From Eurosta solidaginis (Eukaryota > Arthropoda > Insecta > Diptera > Tephritidae), in the NCBI RefSeq assembly GCF_040869045.1, contig NC_090324.1, positions 53,163,346-53,227,345 of the forward strand: 64,000 nucleotides of DNA, written 5' to 3'. Shown piece after piece: positions 1 through 10,812 of this stretch (the first letter of the stretch is position 1; each line of letters starts with the position of its first letter). Under the pieces are notes generated by a model. That model was given only the letters and a program-made list of their open reading frames with translations, ran no database searches and had not been told where the DNA came from. Made by a program: the position numbers and the translations under genes.

Positions 1-2
1 GA

Positions 3-1751
3 GGAGCCATAATAAGGAGGAAGGTGTGCAGGGGCACGCCACAGGGAGGTGTCCTATCTCCTCTGCTCTGGGTTGTGGTAGTCAACGAGCTTCTTGTGGA
101 GCTGGAAGCCAATGGCTGTCGGGTGGTTGCCTATGCAGATGACCTCGCTATCCTAGTCAGGGGCAAATTTCTGGGCACCCTGCGCGATGTTCTGCAGGGA
201 TACCTGGATACTGTGGCTAGGTGGGCTGAATCATGTGGAGTGGCGGTCAACCCGGGAAAAACAGAATTGGTTCTTTTTACAAGGAGATATAAGATACCCG
301 ACTTCAGAACTCCTTCGATTGGAGGGGTACCGTTGGTACTTACTGATAGGGTTAAATATTTGGGAATTGTTCTGGACAAGAAGCTGTCCTGGAGGCCCAA
401 TGTGGAAGATAGGGCCAGGAAGGCCGCGGTTGCCTTGTACTGCTGCAGGGGGGCTATCGGAAAGAGATGGGTGCTCTCGCCAGGAGTAGTACACTGGCTT
501 TATGAGATGGTGGTCAAACCGATTCTGCTATATGGGGTGCTGGTCTGGTGGAAAGCACTGGACACGGCGAGCACCTCCAAAATGCTAGTGTCAGTGCAAC
601 GGACGGCGCTTATCGGTATCAGTGGCGCTATGAGAACAACATCTACCTTGGCACTGAATGTCATGCTGAATATACATCCAGTAGATATTGCGGGAAAGGC
701 AGCCGCGGCCCGGTCGTTGGTCAGGCTTCGTGATATGGGTTATATGCTTTCTGATTTCGGACACTCTAGCCTTCTTACTAGTTTCGACTTTATCCCGGAC
801 AGGACGGACTATTGCATGCCGGTGGCCGCTCCCTATACAACCTTCACCCCAGTCATTCCCCCGAGGGAGGAGTGGAGAAGAGGAATTATCTGGGGCATGG
901 GACCGGTTAACTTGTTCACGGATGGGTCGAAGTTGGACGGAAAGGTTGGCGGGGGGGTCTTTTGTCAAGAGCTAAATGTAAGCCGCAAGTTTAAGTTGGC
1001 TGATCACTGCAGTGTATTCCAAGCGGAAGTTGCTGCGATTAAGGATGCGGTGGATGAAATGCTATCCAGCGCTACTACGGTTAGGGAATTTAACATCTAC
1101 TCTGATAGCCAAGCGGCTATAAAGGCCTTGAGCTCAACTACAGTGCGATCGAGGGTGGTCTGGGAGTGCCTGACCACACTTGCGATTGCATCGAATTATT
1201 TTACAATTAAGATTATCAGGGTCCCGGGCCATAGTGATATTCCGGGTAACTGTCAAACGGATCTCTTAGCCCGAATCGGTACAACTGAACCGGATGAAGA
1301 TGGCTGTAGGGATTTCGGGATTCCGCTAGCCACCTGTGGATTGCTCTTCCATAGCTGGGCCTCGAGTCAGCTCAGCAAACGTTGGGCGGACACTACGTCT
1401 TGTAGGATATCAAGATCTTTCTGGCCGAAAGTGGATGGCAGGAGGTCTGCTGAAATAATTGGGTTCACTAAGGCTCACCTATCAATGGTCATTGGGGTTT
1501 TGACAGGGCACTGTCCCATGGGTATCCATGCGGTACGTCTCAATATATTGGAAACTCCATCCTGCTGCAGCTGTATGGAGGATGATGAGGTGGAATCACC
1601 AAATCACTTTATGCTTGACTGCCCAGCTTTTGCCAGAACTAGGCGAAAGTATTTCGGTCGTGACTCACTTGGTTCTCCCGAGGAGCTATCCAAGGTTGAG
1701 ATCGGGATCATTCGGAACTTTATCGTTGCTACCCAACGATTCTCTAAGTAG
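3..1751 (+). CDS. LOA-like non-LTR retrotransposon ORF2, 5'-truncated by window edge (RT + RNase H)
   Basis: The frame is open from the window edge, so the GTG at 24 is not a real start. The first residues are the end of the RT fingers/palm with RGTPQGGVLSP, then AYADDLAIL (catalytic YADD, about residue 40), a thumb with KYLGIVLD, and WWKAL. An RNase H domain follows at about residues 300-430: LFTDGSK, FQAEVAAI, YSDSQAAI and VPGHSDIPGN supply the D-E-D-H set. The C-terminus has a Cys/His cluster (CCSCMEDDEVESPNHFMLDC). RT plus RNase H plus the C-terminal knuckle fits LOA or I-group elements. The protein copies element RNA into DNA at the target nick. No stop or frameshift is visible over 580 codons, so this copy looks young. 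LOA rather than I or R1 is an inference. Confidence 0.85.
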   Translation, partial: GAIIRRKVCRGTPQGGVLSPLLWVVVVNELLVELEANGCRVVAYADDLAILVRGKFLGTLRDVLQGYLDTVARWAESCGVAVNPGKTELVLFTRRYKIPDFRTPSIGGVPLVLTDRVKYLGIVLDKKLSWRPNVEDRARKAAVALYCCRGAIGKRWVLSPGVVHWLYEMVVKPILLYGVLVWWKALDTASTSKMLVSVQRTALIGISGAMRTTSTLALNVMLNIHPVDIAGKAAAARSLVRLRDMGYMLSDFGHSSLLTSFDFIPDRTDYCMPVAAPYTTFTPVIPPREEWRRGIIWGMGPVNLFTDGSKLDGKVGGGVFCQELNVSRKFKLADHCSVFQAEVAAIKDAVDEMLSSATTVREFNIYSDSQAAIKALSSTTVRSRVVWECLTTLAIASNYFTIKIIRVPGHSDIPGNCQTDLLARIGTTEPDEDGCRDFGIPLATCGLLFHSWASSQLSKRWADTTSCRISRSFWPKVDGRRSAEIIGFTKAHLSMVIGVLTGHCPMGIHAVRLNILETPSCCSCMEDDEVESPNHFMLDCPAFARTRRKYFGRDSLGSPEELSKVEIGIIRNFIVATQRFSK

Positions 1752-1876
1752 TTATATCTACGTCACCGTTAGTTTAGTTTATTATATGTGGTATCACAAC
1801 GGACCGTCATGTTGTCCAAGTGAGCTTCCTCTATCAGGGAAGCTACCACCCAACCTAACCTAACCTAATCATATTC
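1752..1876 (+). other. 3' UTR and CCTAA-rich tail of the LOA-like element
   Basis: The stop TAG at 1749 is followed by about 100 bp of UTR, then CCTAACCTAACCTAA at 1854-1868. Short CTAAC-type tails are usual where non-LTR elements end. I take the tail as the 3' boundary and not as telomeric DNA. A TA microsatellite follows at about 1889-1910. Confidence 0.6.
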
Positions 1877-2774
1877 ACCGTCTCCTTACATATCTATATA
1901 TATATGTATGTAAAAAAATACACAAAACTTATTTATATTTTTGTAATGTTCGCTTTCTTTTATTAAATAAATAGGGATATCTTAACTCCTGATGATGCCA
2001 AGGAAATTTGGCGAAACGTTGAGTTAAAAGGTGGAATAAGTCTCTTTTATTCGCACTATCAACAATTAGATCAGAAAAGCTTATAAAAATTAAAAATTTG
2101 CATGCCAAACAAACTGATCGGTAACAAAAATCTTGTAAATATGGAGATTTGCACCTTTTCCATAACACCTCTGCTCCAAGCAACACGCTTCGGAAATGCT
2201 TCCCTAACTTTAATAGCACTTTCCGAATGTACAAAATAGGTTATTTGAAAACTAAAATGGAATATATGTAGAAGACGTATAAGGATTCACAAATGGATGC
2301 TCCGAAGAGCTTCAAAAAGGAGTTTTTCGGAGTGAAAATAGTGTCGAAAATGAGCAGGATATGATGCCAATATGCCTTATATAAATCATATTCAGGCTCA
2401 TAATAAATGAGATTAGGCTCAGATCAGACGGCCATTACAAGAAGGCAATTGCTTTCATATCTGACTCCTAAGTCTGCTGATAATGATCGTAAACACTCCG
2501 GTTTACTAGTTTTTGATTCCTTCCAGTATGCGGGGTGTGAATGCCCTGCATTGCAAAGAATTTTCTTCCATGTTGCAAAACCTTCAAATTTAGAGATGCT
2601 GCACTCTCTACAGAAAGTTGTGAAATTTGATTTTGATTTGAATTCAATTCAGTTGCCTAAAATGTACCAACTTCTGGGGGTCCAGTTGTAATCTTATTGC
2701 GTGACAAGTCTAGTATATCCAGATATTTACTTATTTTATTTTTAATTTATTTAAATTAATATTACAAAACATGC
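1877..2774. other. Intergenic stretch without a recognised gene
   Basis: AT-rich sequence. The only structured item is the hammerhead-like motif at 1982-2027. An open frame at 2407-2691 (94 codons) matches no family I recognise. Confidence 0.5.
1982..2027 (+). ncRNA. Hammerhead-ribozyme-like motif (type I, minimal stem III)
   Basis: Order seen: TTAACTC, CTGATGA, a single T, GCCAA-ggaaat-TTGGC, GAAA, CGTT, GAGTTAA. Stem I is 7 bp and perfect (TTAACTC/GAGTTAA). Stem II is 5 bp and perfect. Stem III is a bare A-U/C-G pair with no loop, and the cleavage site would follow GTT. Hammerheads with nearly absent stem III are known from Penelope-like elements and retrozymes and are thought to act as dimers. 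The extra T between CTGATGA and stem II departs from the textbook core, so activity is uncertain. Confidence 0.55.
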
Positions 2775-3123
2775 GCTTGGTTTACTAAATAAGGCTTCAT
2801 GAACTCCCATAAATAATGAAAGTCCATTTACTCCACATCTTATTAAATAAATAAACGAATGATAGGCTTCAAATCTTGGTGATAAATGGGCAACAAAGGA
2901 ACAATCTTGTACCATCATACCTGGAGCGGCTGCAGCCTCTGTTCCCTCTTCATTCACTTCATTGAAAGCTTTGTGCACCACTTTTGAAATGTGCAGTGGT
3001 TCATCAGAGTCAGCATTTCACCGTATTTAGTAAATTTACTGAACATGCGCCCCATACCAATATATGTCAAAGCATCATTCAATTCGATATCCAATTTGGA
3101 TTTGAATTTTAGAAAATTTCACT
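2775..3123 (-). pseudogene. Serpin C-terminal fragment (hinge and reactive-loop region), broken
   Basis: On the minus strand one frame reads KFKSKLDIELNDALTYIGMG then RMFSKFTKYGEM. A second frame, after a shift near 3013-3018, reads DEPLHISKVVHKAFNEVN, then EEGTEAAAAPGMMVQ, SPRFEAYHSFIYLIR and NGLSLFMGV. This matches the serpin order: helix hI/strand region, 'HKAxxEVNEEGTEAAAA' hinge, and the C-terminal 'F-x-A-x-H-x-F-x-F-x-I-R' strand. Serpins are about 380-400 residues, so only the last third is present, with a frameshift. It may be a captured or decayed last exon. I see no other serpin exon nearby. It is the only clear host-type coding remnant in the window. Confidence 0.75.
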
Positions 3124-3179
3124 AACTCTTTGGTGAAGGTTTAAGATGTAAATTACTTAAAAAGCATCACCGCTAGAAC

Positions 3180-3655
3180 TTCGTTTTTTTTTATAAACTT
3201 TAATAAGAGTGAGATACAGACCAGTGTCATGAAAAAATCTCACAGCATAAAAAAGGGGTTTTATGTGATTTGGAACTTGTATTATTTTTAGGACGAACTT
3301 CCTGTTGGCCTCGTGCCTTTCACCGTGTACATTTGTTCTGTGGCAGACCGTGGGTCTGCGTTAGGGTTCTGATGTCCTCGCTCGGGGTGAGCGAGTGAAT
3401 TTTGGGTTGACTTTTTGATAAAAATTCAAAAACAAGTGTTTTGTGGCGGATGGGGGCTCTTGGTTGGCGTCGTTCCTGGTGAACGGGAGCGGGGTTTTGA
3501 AATTTAGAAAATTTAAAATTATAATGGGCCGAGTGCCTTTGTTTTCTGTGGCAGATAACCGATCTGCATTAGGGTTGTTGGTTGGCCTCGTTCCGGGTGA
3601 ACGAGAGCTGCGTTTGATTTTTTGAAAGTAGGGATATGGAGGAACGGAGGGATTG
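3180..3655 (-). repeat. Putative 3' LTR of BEL/Pao element 1
   Basis: Lies directly 3' (minus sense) of the BEL integrase C-terminus. It contains two related sub-blocks about 220 bp apart, each with 'CTGTGGCAGA...TCTGC...TTAGGGTT' and a 'GGTGAACG' or 'GGTGAGCG' motif. Boundaries are not fixed because the partner LTR is absent. Confidence 0.4.
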
Positions 3656-4760
3656 TTAGGAGGAGCTCTTTGCCTTTTCGCAATCAGCCTCTTCCTTTGG
3701 AAGAAGGACCAGTTTCACCAAAGGTCGTCTGACTTGACCCTTCTCGGTTTTGAGGTCGACTACGCGTACTCGTTCATCTTCGCCGGGGTGTACGTTCACA
3801 ACTCGACCTAACCTCCGTTCGTTGGGAGATAAGTTGTCCTCTTTGAGGACAGAAAGATGTCCCACTTTTATATTTTGTCTGGGATGCTTCCACTTCACTC
3901 GTTTTTGAAGTTCGGATAGATATTCCACCTTCCATCGTTTGCAGAAAGTGTGATGGAGGGTTTTGAGTTTCTGCCACCGATTGATCATCGAGGCAGAGCT
4001 CTCACTAGCATCTGGTTCTGGCGGAGCCAGTAGCTGACTGCCAGTGAGGGAATGGGCTAGGGTAAGCAGTTCTATATCCGTTGGGTCATTGGATGCCGGG
4101 CTGAGCGGCCGCGAGTTCAGGCATGCCTCGATGCGGCACAAGTATGGAATTCCTCGAAGGTGAATTTCTGTGGTGAGGCTATCTTTTTGAAGTGGCTTTT
4201 GAAGCTTTTCACTCCAGCTTCCCACAGCCGTCCCATATGGGGAGCGTTTAAGGGATGAAATGCCAAGTGAGGGACTGGTGGCTGTATTTTGAGACAGCTT
4301 TCCCTCGCGCTTGGGAGATGAAAGTCTTGTATTCTGAGCGTAAGGATCGGGACGCTCCGACAAAGTTCGTACCGATACTCGTGTGGAAAAACACACCAAG
4401 AAGCAAACATAGCCTTTGGATAGTCGACACCCCCTGCCGCGGTAACTTTTGATGTCGAAGGGTCTGGCGAAATCGACTCCAGTATTCGCGAATGCCCGGC
4501 TGAATTTCGCGTGTTCGCGACGGAGATTACCCATAAGCTGGGTCTGAGCCCGTTTTCGATGTATGGTGCAAACCTTGAAATTGTGAATGATTGCACTAAT
4601 CATGGTTTTTACATTAGTTATCCAGTATTAGGTGCGTAACAGACGTAACATGCGTTGGTTTTCCCCATGCAGACTTTGATGATGAAACATTACGACTGTC
4701 AGACGGGATAACCTGCAGTTGTATGTGAGGGGGATTGGGTGGCGTTCATTAAAAGCTAAG
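3656..4760 (-). pseudogene. pol: BEL/Pao element 1 integrase and C-terminal domain
   Basis: Minus-strand frames give an HHCC-type zinc region (VVMFHHQSLHGENQ ... CTIHRKRAQT), then the integrase core start NTGVDFARPFDIK and VCFLVCFSTR. The C-terminal module common to BEL/Pao Pol follows: EACLNSRPLSP, LTGSQLLAPPEP, RWKVEYLSELQKRVKWK and VHPGEDERVRVV. Integrase inserts the reverse-transcribed DNA. Several frameshifts and a stop interrupt it, so it is inactive. It follows the RT/RNase H remnants in the order normal for BEL elements. Confidence 0.85.
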
Positions 4761-6060
4761 TCCTGTGACGCCCCGAGTCGCCCTCCTATCCGAATGATGC
4801 CATTTTGGCCTAAGAATTGGTTTTCCGGCCTTTAAATCTTTATATTCTGAACTATAATGTTGTTTCTGATAGATTTTAATGTCAAGTTGAGTTATTGCTT
4901 TGATCTCATCAGGACAGATTAAGGGCGACTTGATCTGAAATGAATTTTTTGGTTTGGGGTGAGTTCTTATGTAGAACCTCATAACATATGATAACACTTG
5001 TAGCGCCCTAGATAGGTCGGAAAAGCGTTGAAGAATATCGGTAGTATGTACGGTTGTCGTTGCGCAGGTCTTCGCCCTCTTTTCCTCTTCGGAGTTGTTG
5101 TAGGTATTTTCTTGTCTTGGCCATTGAGAATTGTCTTCTTGTAACCGAGAAGGTGGAAGTGAGATAGTCTTCACTGGGGCTACTCGGGTTTTGGCTACCA
5201 AGAGATTTGTGAAAATTTTATCATCCCTTTTTACGCGCATGTAGATTGCTGCTGCATATGCCTTTTCCGATGCATCGCAAAAGCCATGTATTTCGATATC
5301 GTCCTCTGGCGTAAAGTTGACCAATCACTGTATCCTAATGTTACCTATTTCGTGGTACTGTTCGGTGAAGGTTTTCCAACGATCCAAAATATTCTCCGAC
5401 ACGGGTTCATCCCAATCGGAGCCCTCTAACCAAATACTCTGCCTAAGTATTTTTGCCACGATGATCATTGGTGCAAGCCAGCCTAAAGGGTCGAAAAGTT
5501 TGGCTATAGCGGATAGGATAGCGCGTTTGGTGATGTTCTCGCCATTCTCTAAAGCTCCTGCTTTGAGGTAAAATATGTCTGCGTGCGCGTTCCATCGTAT
5601 TCCCCGTGCCGTCACCGAACTAGCCTCTTCGAACGCTAGGAAGTCCTCGCTGAGCAAATCCATTTTGGGGATGTCCTGAAGAATTTCCTAACAATTTGAT
5701 GTCCACTTGCGCAATGGAAATCTAGCTGAGTATAATACTTCGCGAATCTCGTTTCTTGCTGTGATGGTTGACGCTATTGTATGTCCTCCAAATAAAACAT
5801 CGTCGACATACATACTCTTTCGTAGTATACATGATGCTATTGGGTGTGTATTTTGCACATCATCAGCCAATTACAGAAGTGACCGTATCGCGACGTAGGG
5901 GGTGCAGTTTACACCAAATGTGACAGTCTTTAGTTCGTACAGACTGATGAGTTTGTCCGGGGAGGTTCGGTGGATAATTCTTTGTAATTTGGTGTGATTT
6001 TCGTTCACCCAATTTTGTCCATACATCTTTTTGATGAAGACGAAACGGTATAGTCTCCAT
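4761..6060 (-). pseudogene. pol: BEL/Pao element 1 reverse transcriptase C-terminus and RNase H
   Basis: Frames on the minus strand give SMYVDDVLFGGH (RT catalytic YVDD, about 5800-5840), then KLFDPLGWLAPMIIVAKI, a signature of the BEL/Pao RT-RNase H junction, then [19 protein letters not shown] (RNase H first Asp). After PPSRLQ the usual connection is missing and sequence resumes at [18 protein letters not shown], the segment before integrase. So part of RNase H is deleted. Frames change at least three times between 4749 and 6060. Confidence 0.85.
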
Positions 6061-6312
6061 TGTCAGATTAGTATGGGTAAAACTGCTTATAGAACTGGAC
6101 CTGGGAGTAGAATATCGTTTAAGCTATGCCATTCGCCGTAGGGCTCGAGGCATTAAATACTACGCGTACCCTTGTGGTTGTACTTTCTGCTTTTATAACG
6201 GCGTGGTGGGGCAGGAAATAATTGTCCGAATCGTCGGATGGTATGTGTTTTTTTATTTTCCTCATATGTCCCAACGTTTCATATTCTGACAACACTCGTA
6301 CATACTCTTTGC

Positions 6313-6561
6313 CTAAATCTGGGTTTTTATTAGCCGCCCCTCATTTCTGAAGAATTGAGAACATGCGCGCTTCAGTGACGGTCCTAAACTAACATTATTA
6401 CGGTAATCCTGCCTAAATGGTAGTGACACGGTGTACCTTCCATTCTTACTTCGTTGCGTTGTTTCGTTAAATAATTGTTCGCAATACCTTTCACCTTCAT
6501 TCAATATTTTATTTTTGGGCACATTTTCTACCTCCCAGAAAGCTTTCAGTTGATTGTCCAA
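6313..6561 (-). pseudogene. pol: BEL/Pao element 1 RT N-terminal remnant
   Basis: Reads LKAFWEVENVP ... GERYCEQLFNETTQRSKNGRYTVSLPF. This is the 'FWExEEIP ... CExxFxxTxxRxxxGRYxVxLPF' block that opens BEL/Pao RT domains. The segment between this and the YVDD region (6061-6312) is AT-rich and carries shifted frames and stops. Confidence 0.85.
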
Positions 6562-6613
6562 CGCAACCTCGTTCTAGAAGGACATGATGCTCTTCGTTGG
6601 ATTCGGTGCTTCG

Positions 6614-7115
6614 TTACGACCGGTTAGTATCCAACAGAACACTATCTCTTGAGCCAGAAGTGTTAAGCACGTTTTTCTTAAGGCCACTTAATATGATTTG
6701 GGGATATATGTCTCCGCCAAGTATGAGGTCTACGTCTTCGTTGACGAAGAACCTCTTGTCTGCCAAAACCAAGTCTGGTATTGCCTGGATAGTCATTGCG
6801 TTGATATGGCAGGATGGAAGATTCCCAATGAGTTTAGCTAGAACGAGAACGGGTGTAGTCAGGCTGAAGCCGGGATCCACTGGTGAACGTAATTCGATGT
6901 TGGATGCTTCTTCCACCTGAGCTGACACAGAATTTGTGATGCCTGAAACTTGGGCATGCATTTATCTCGCTGGCAAATTGATTCTGGGTTTCAGGCTTTC
7001 AGTTATAAAGGAACATTTAGACCCAGAATCAATTAATGCCCACGCGGAGAAGTCGGTACCATTATGGTGAATGTGTACGCGAGCAGTTCCTAATAGCACA
7101 TTTGTGCTGGAATTT
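6614..7115 (-). pseudogene. pol: BEL/Pao element 1 aspartic protease domain
   Basis: Minus-strand reading from about 7110: LLGTARVHIHHNG, then ALIDSGSKCSFITESLKP with the catalytic D-S-G. After an in-frame stop (about 6960), AQVSGITNS ... VLVLAKLIGNLP ... DLILGGDIYPQIILSG, the retropepsin C-terminal flap/alpha region. The enzyme releases Gag and Pol products. Nothing recognisable as this element's gag lies upstream (above 7140), so the element is 5'-truncated. Confidence 0.85.
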
Positions 7116-7144
7116 GCATGGCAGGATTTGACATTCTAGTTAGT

Positions 7145-7790
7145 AAAGGAAGGTAGTTGTCCTGACTAGAGGTTTACGCCGACCACTTTATCGGCGGCGG
7201 CGGCGCGGTCAGCGCGCTGGCATACGCCGGTGCTCTTACTTTAAAAAGCTAAATTTTTCTATTAAAAAAAACTATATTTAGGAAAGGTTTTGTTTGTATG
7301 TATTTAAGGAAATCAACGCTTTGGGCAGGTCGGAAAGATCCGGGATTTTTGCCTCAAAATCTCGCAGATCGTTCAAAAATTTTCAGGAGTAGCTCCTTGC
7401 GAAGGGATTGTCCCTCGTTCACTTACTCCAGAGAAGCTTCAAACCTAACCTCGGTCTTTGGAATTGGTACTGCTGCGGCTGCTGAAAAGAAATAGAGATA
7501 CATAAAATGGTCACATTTCTGTCTGTATATGTCGTACAAAGCGTTGTTTCACCTAGGCTTAAATCCTAATAATCGTTGCGAACACAATTTCTTTAAATCA
7601 TATGTGGCTCCTTGGCGGTCACGCACAAAGGCGACTTACGGTTGATATTAATGGTGTATTAATACTCATGACTCTCGTGGCACAGGGCGCCTCCAGTTTT
7701 TTTCTGCTGTTTTTCAGAGCTACAAATCCCAATGTGCGAACAGTGGCAATCCCGACCACCGGTCGCCACCATTCCTCCTGACCCTCATAC
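7145..7790. other. Unassigned stretch between BEL element 1 and repeat D copy A
   Basis: A GC-rich patch with CGGCGG repeats and inverted CGCCG blocks lies at 7175-7240. The rest is AT-rich with no recognisable domain. Confidence 0.4.
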
Positions 7791-8949
7791 CATATGCCAG
7801 CTATCATACCTTCGTCGATATCACTTTGCTAGAAGCTCTAGGCGTAGCTCCGAAGACCTTACAACGGATGTTTTGTCGAGCTATGCTTCTGAGCTACACC
7901 TTGAAACGTTAGGCAGTGACTATTCGGCCAAGGATGCCACCCTCGTCTTTGTGGATGTCATTGCGGAATGGGTGAAAATCGTATAATCCTCGGCGCATCT
8001 ACATAATTAAAATTTGCAAGGACCCTGGATAAAATTTGTTAAATGTAGACCAAAGTTTGCAGACGTTTGTGTTCACAACATTGATTTCAATAGTCTTCGT
8101 TAAATCTAAACGATATTTTCACCACTTTGAGGGTTCTTGCGAAGGGCAACGCCTCACCTGGTAAATAAACGTGCCTACGTATTCACATTTGCAGCAGGGG
8201 CCGTAACGTGTAGGTGACATTTAAACTTGGTTGATAGGCTACAATCAATGTGATTCCAAGGGGCTAGTTTTGGATAGGCCGCAAACATTAGGAAATGTCA
8301 AACCGGGAGACTTGGGTATTGAAGGATGATGTGTTAAAATCAAAATTAACATTTCATACGCTTTGTATATTTTCGCAAATAAACAAAAGATGTTTGAATG
8401 TAAGCCCAAGTGATTTTTCAAACCCTTCTAATACGTACATATATCCTGAACTAAAGTATGAGGTAAGAATAATTTCAAAGGGGTGTTTATACCCCTAGAA
8501 CCTACTAAAGGATTATGCATCACTGATTTCGCTCATTCTTTCAGCCAATCGCAGTATACAATTTTTTTAATAATCGACACCTTTTTTGGGTAGTTTGCTT
8601 TTTTAACATATTGAGAACAATTTGAAAATATGTTCGCCGTGGATCATTTTATTTGAATTCATTGTTTTCATTATTAATTTTGGAAAAAAAATTAAAATAT
8701 TGAAAGTGAGCATATTAGTTTAATATATAACATTTCTTTTAGTATTTTGTTTTAATAACTCTGTAAATTGGGCGATGCAAAGTCCGTGTTAAGTTTACAT
8801 CGAAATCGCCTGTTTTTTTTAAATAACTTTTGAACAGTTATAAAGAGTTAAACTTCGCAATTAGTTCGTTATAACTGGCAGTGATGCGCTTCTGTTGATA
8901 TTACTTTCGACCATACCCGACCAATTTTCGACATAAACAATAAAATGCC
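7791..8949. repeat. Composite repeat D, copy A, left part
   Basis: The block beginning TACCTTCGTCGA recurs at about 24385 and 36068. The block 'CACTTTGAGGGTTCTTGCG' recurs at 24890 and 36405. The block 'ATCAAAATTAACATTTC' recurs at 25105 and 53160. These follow the same order in all copies, so they form one repeat. On its right lies a minus-strand BEL-type gag. Its coding content here is not recognisable; it could be the 3' part of that gag-bearing element. Confidence 0.65.
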
Positions 8950-9947
8950 CTAAATAGCCTCAAACGAGAAAATATAGTAACGCGCCGGACGCCGCCGCCG
9001 CCGCCACAGCGCCGATTTGACATTTGGCGGCGGCATGCGAAAGACGACCAAAATCGGCGGCGCAAAAGCGTGAACCATTGCGTAATCTGTGCTCCGTAGG
9101 TTTGCACATTTTACACATTGATTTTGTTGTTTGCTTGAATATTTTTGTTTGAAAAGCACCAAGTCTTTTCTGTCGATTGTCGCGACGCGCTTGATTTTTG
9201 CACTTTAGAAGTGGCATTTCATTTGAAACGAGACACTGTTTCAAGTGTCTGAAAACGATTAGATAGAAATTTGGCCATATCCTCCCGCTTGGATATGTCC
9301 GTTTTGTGATCAATGCTCTGCTCCTATAGAGCCAACGTATTTTTTGGTAATTTTGTCGAGCATAAATAGGTGATGATCGCATCCCATTTGAAACATCTAT
9401 CTGATGGATTTTTAGGGATGCCAAACCATTATTTATGTCACGCTGTAAAGTTTTAATTTAGCCGCCGCACTCGCTATCTATCTTTTTCAGATTAAACAAA
9501 ATTTTGTAGTTGTGAGTTCATGAGAATCCATTTATTCTCGTATCTCTCACATAGGTTTTTCCAGGGTGTCTCGAAGCCTTCGTTTGTCAGGGGACATTTC
9601 TTGACGATGACCTTTGCCTCACATTGAGACTTTTGGTTAAGTTGGAAAAACTTTTCTACTGGGCTTAGGCGACTGTTGTTTTTGTAGATGGCCGTGAACA
9701 GGTCACGAAATGTTGGCCAAGACAGGTAGTCGCGTTTGAATACCTCTATATCGCAAGCTGGCAGGCGGATACTATGTTTGCGCCCGCGTTCTCCTTCAGG
9801 TCGAACCTCCCTATCTTTTTCCTGCTTAACTTGCAACTATTTTTGCTGTATTGCTAGAGTGTGTACTGTGTGCAGAGCCGCACTTATATCATTAAAGTCG
9901 TCCTCGAACTCGGTTATTCGATCGACCAACCTGATATAAGCTTCCAT
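8950..9947 (-). pseudogene. gag: BEL/Pao-type gag, D copy A
   Basis: The start is the ATG at 9945-9947 (MEAYIRLVDRITEFE). The conserved Gag block follows (RDYLSWPTFRDLFTAIYKNN, SPVEKFFQLNQ, CERYENKWILMNS), which resembles the DUF1759 region of BEL/Pao Gag. Then come NCLASLKIHQIDV-type helical sequence and a zinc-knuckle start CKMCKPTEHRLRN. The chain is broken by an in-frame stop near 9837, frame changes near 9490 and 9200, and a deletion that joins the first knuckle to a GCC-rich tail (8985-9060). Gag forms the particle. No pol follows downstream, so the element looks non-autonomous or deleted. Confidence 0.8.
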
Positions 9948-10527
9948 ATTTATGGATGAAAAGTTGTGAACGAATTAAAAAGGGATATAAAACTGAAAAA
10001 ACCTGAGCAAATCACCCAACCAACAACAATTAAATACGAGAAACTTTATTTATTGCTTTGAATTTGTTTATATTTTTTTGCCTTTGCAGCTGATTTGTAC
10101 CGAAAAAGCAGAAAGAAGGGGAGAGAAACAACCATGTCTTTTGTCGAAATAAAGGTGGCAACTCGCCACTTCAAAGTTAGATTTTATTGTACAATAAGTG
10201 CGCGCGCTGATATGAAACTCGACTAAAAGTGTAAAAATTCAGTGAAAACTGTGTTGATCAAACCAGTGAAAAATTAAAGTTATACAAGAAAATGAAAATT
10301 GCCGCAGTCGAATGGCGTGAGTTTTTAATGTGAATGTGATGTTATGTGCACCTCTTCTTTGTGCTGTGTCCGGAGAGCCTTACCTCTGGTTGGGGACAGA
10401 CCAGATAGTCACAAGGAATATAAACACGACGTTAATTTTCGCGTTTGCAGTATTTTCTTCCCGACACCTAATTGTTTACACTTTTCGCGTTTAATCACAA
10501 ATACCTACGCGTGTGGCACTGAGAATA
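9948..10527 (-). other. Leader/LTR-like region of the gag element, D copy A (left portion)
   Basis: Non-coding sequence upstream of the gag start, closely matched by 54735-55333 in copy C. It continues after the gypsy insertion at 15199. The match across 10531/15195 gives the empty site of the gypsy element. Small plus-strand frames here are not conserved as proteins. Confidence 0.6.
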
Positions 10528-10531
10528 TTTC

Positions 10532-10812
10532 TGTAGAATTTCGTGCGTAGTTATAACACGTGTTTTCTACTGTATGATCAGATGAGAAGTGTTTTTTGCC
10601 GCTATGCGAATATGTTATTGAAGCTATAACTCGCTCTATGTGCAAAGTGAACAGCTAACTGAAAAACACTCTCATCGTCGTTTATTCATGTAACGGTGAC
10701 TACAAGAAAATACAAACACAAGAGTTTATTCTTACAGTGGCCAAATAAGAGCTAAACTTAAACTAAGAGAATTCAAAATGTAATGTTGTCTATTTGATGT
10801 AGAGCCACCACA
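10532..10812 (-). repeat. 3' LTR of the CsRn1-like gypsy element
   Basis: In element sense it begins TGTGGTGGCTC and ends TTCTACA (TG...CA). The adjacent purine-rich AAACGGGG at about 10813-10822 (minus sense) is a likely polypurine tract. The other LTR is at 14914-15194. Confidence 0.9.

Noticed and set aside
1854..1868. CCTAA repeats as a telomeric tract
   Set aside because: Only three repeats, directly at the 3' end of a LOA-like element; better explained as its tail.
2407..2691. 94-codon plus-strand open frame
   Set aside because: No recognised domain, no repeat copy in the window and no flanking gene signals; kept only as a note.
8985..9065. Ala/Gly-rich proteins from GCC repeats
   Set aside because: A trinucleotide microsatellite read in several frames; it follows a deletion in the gag knuckle region.
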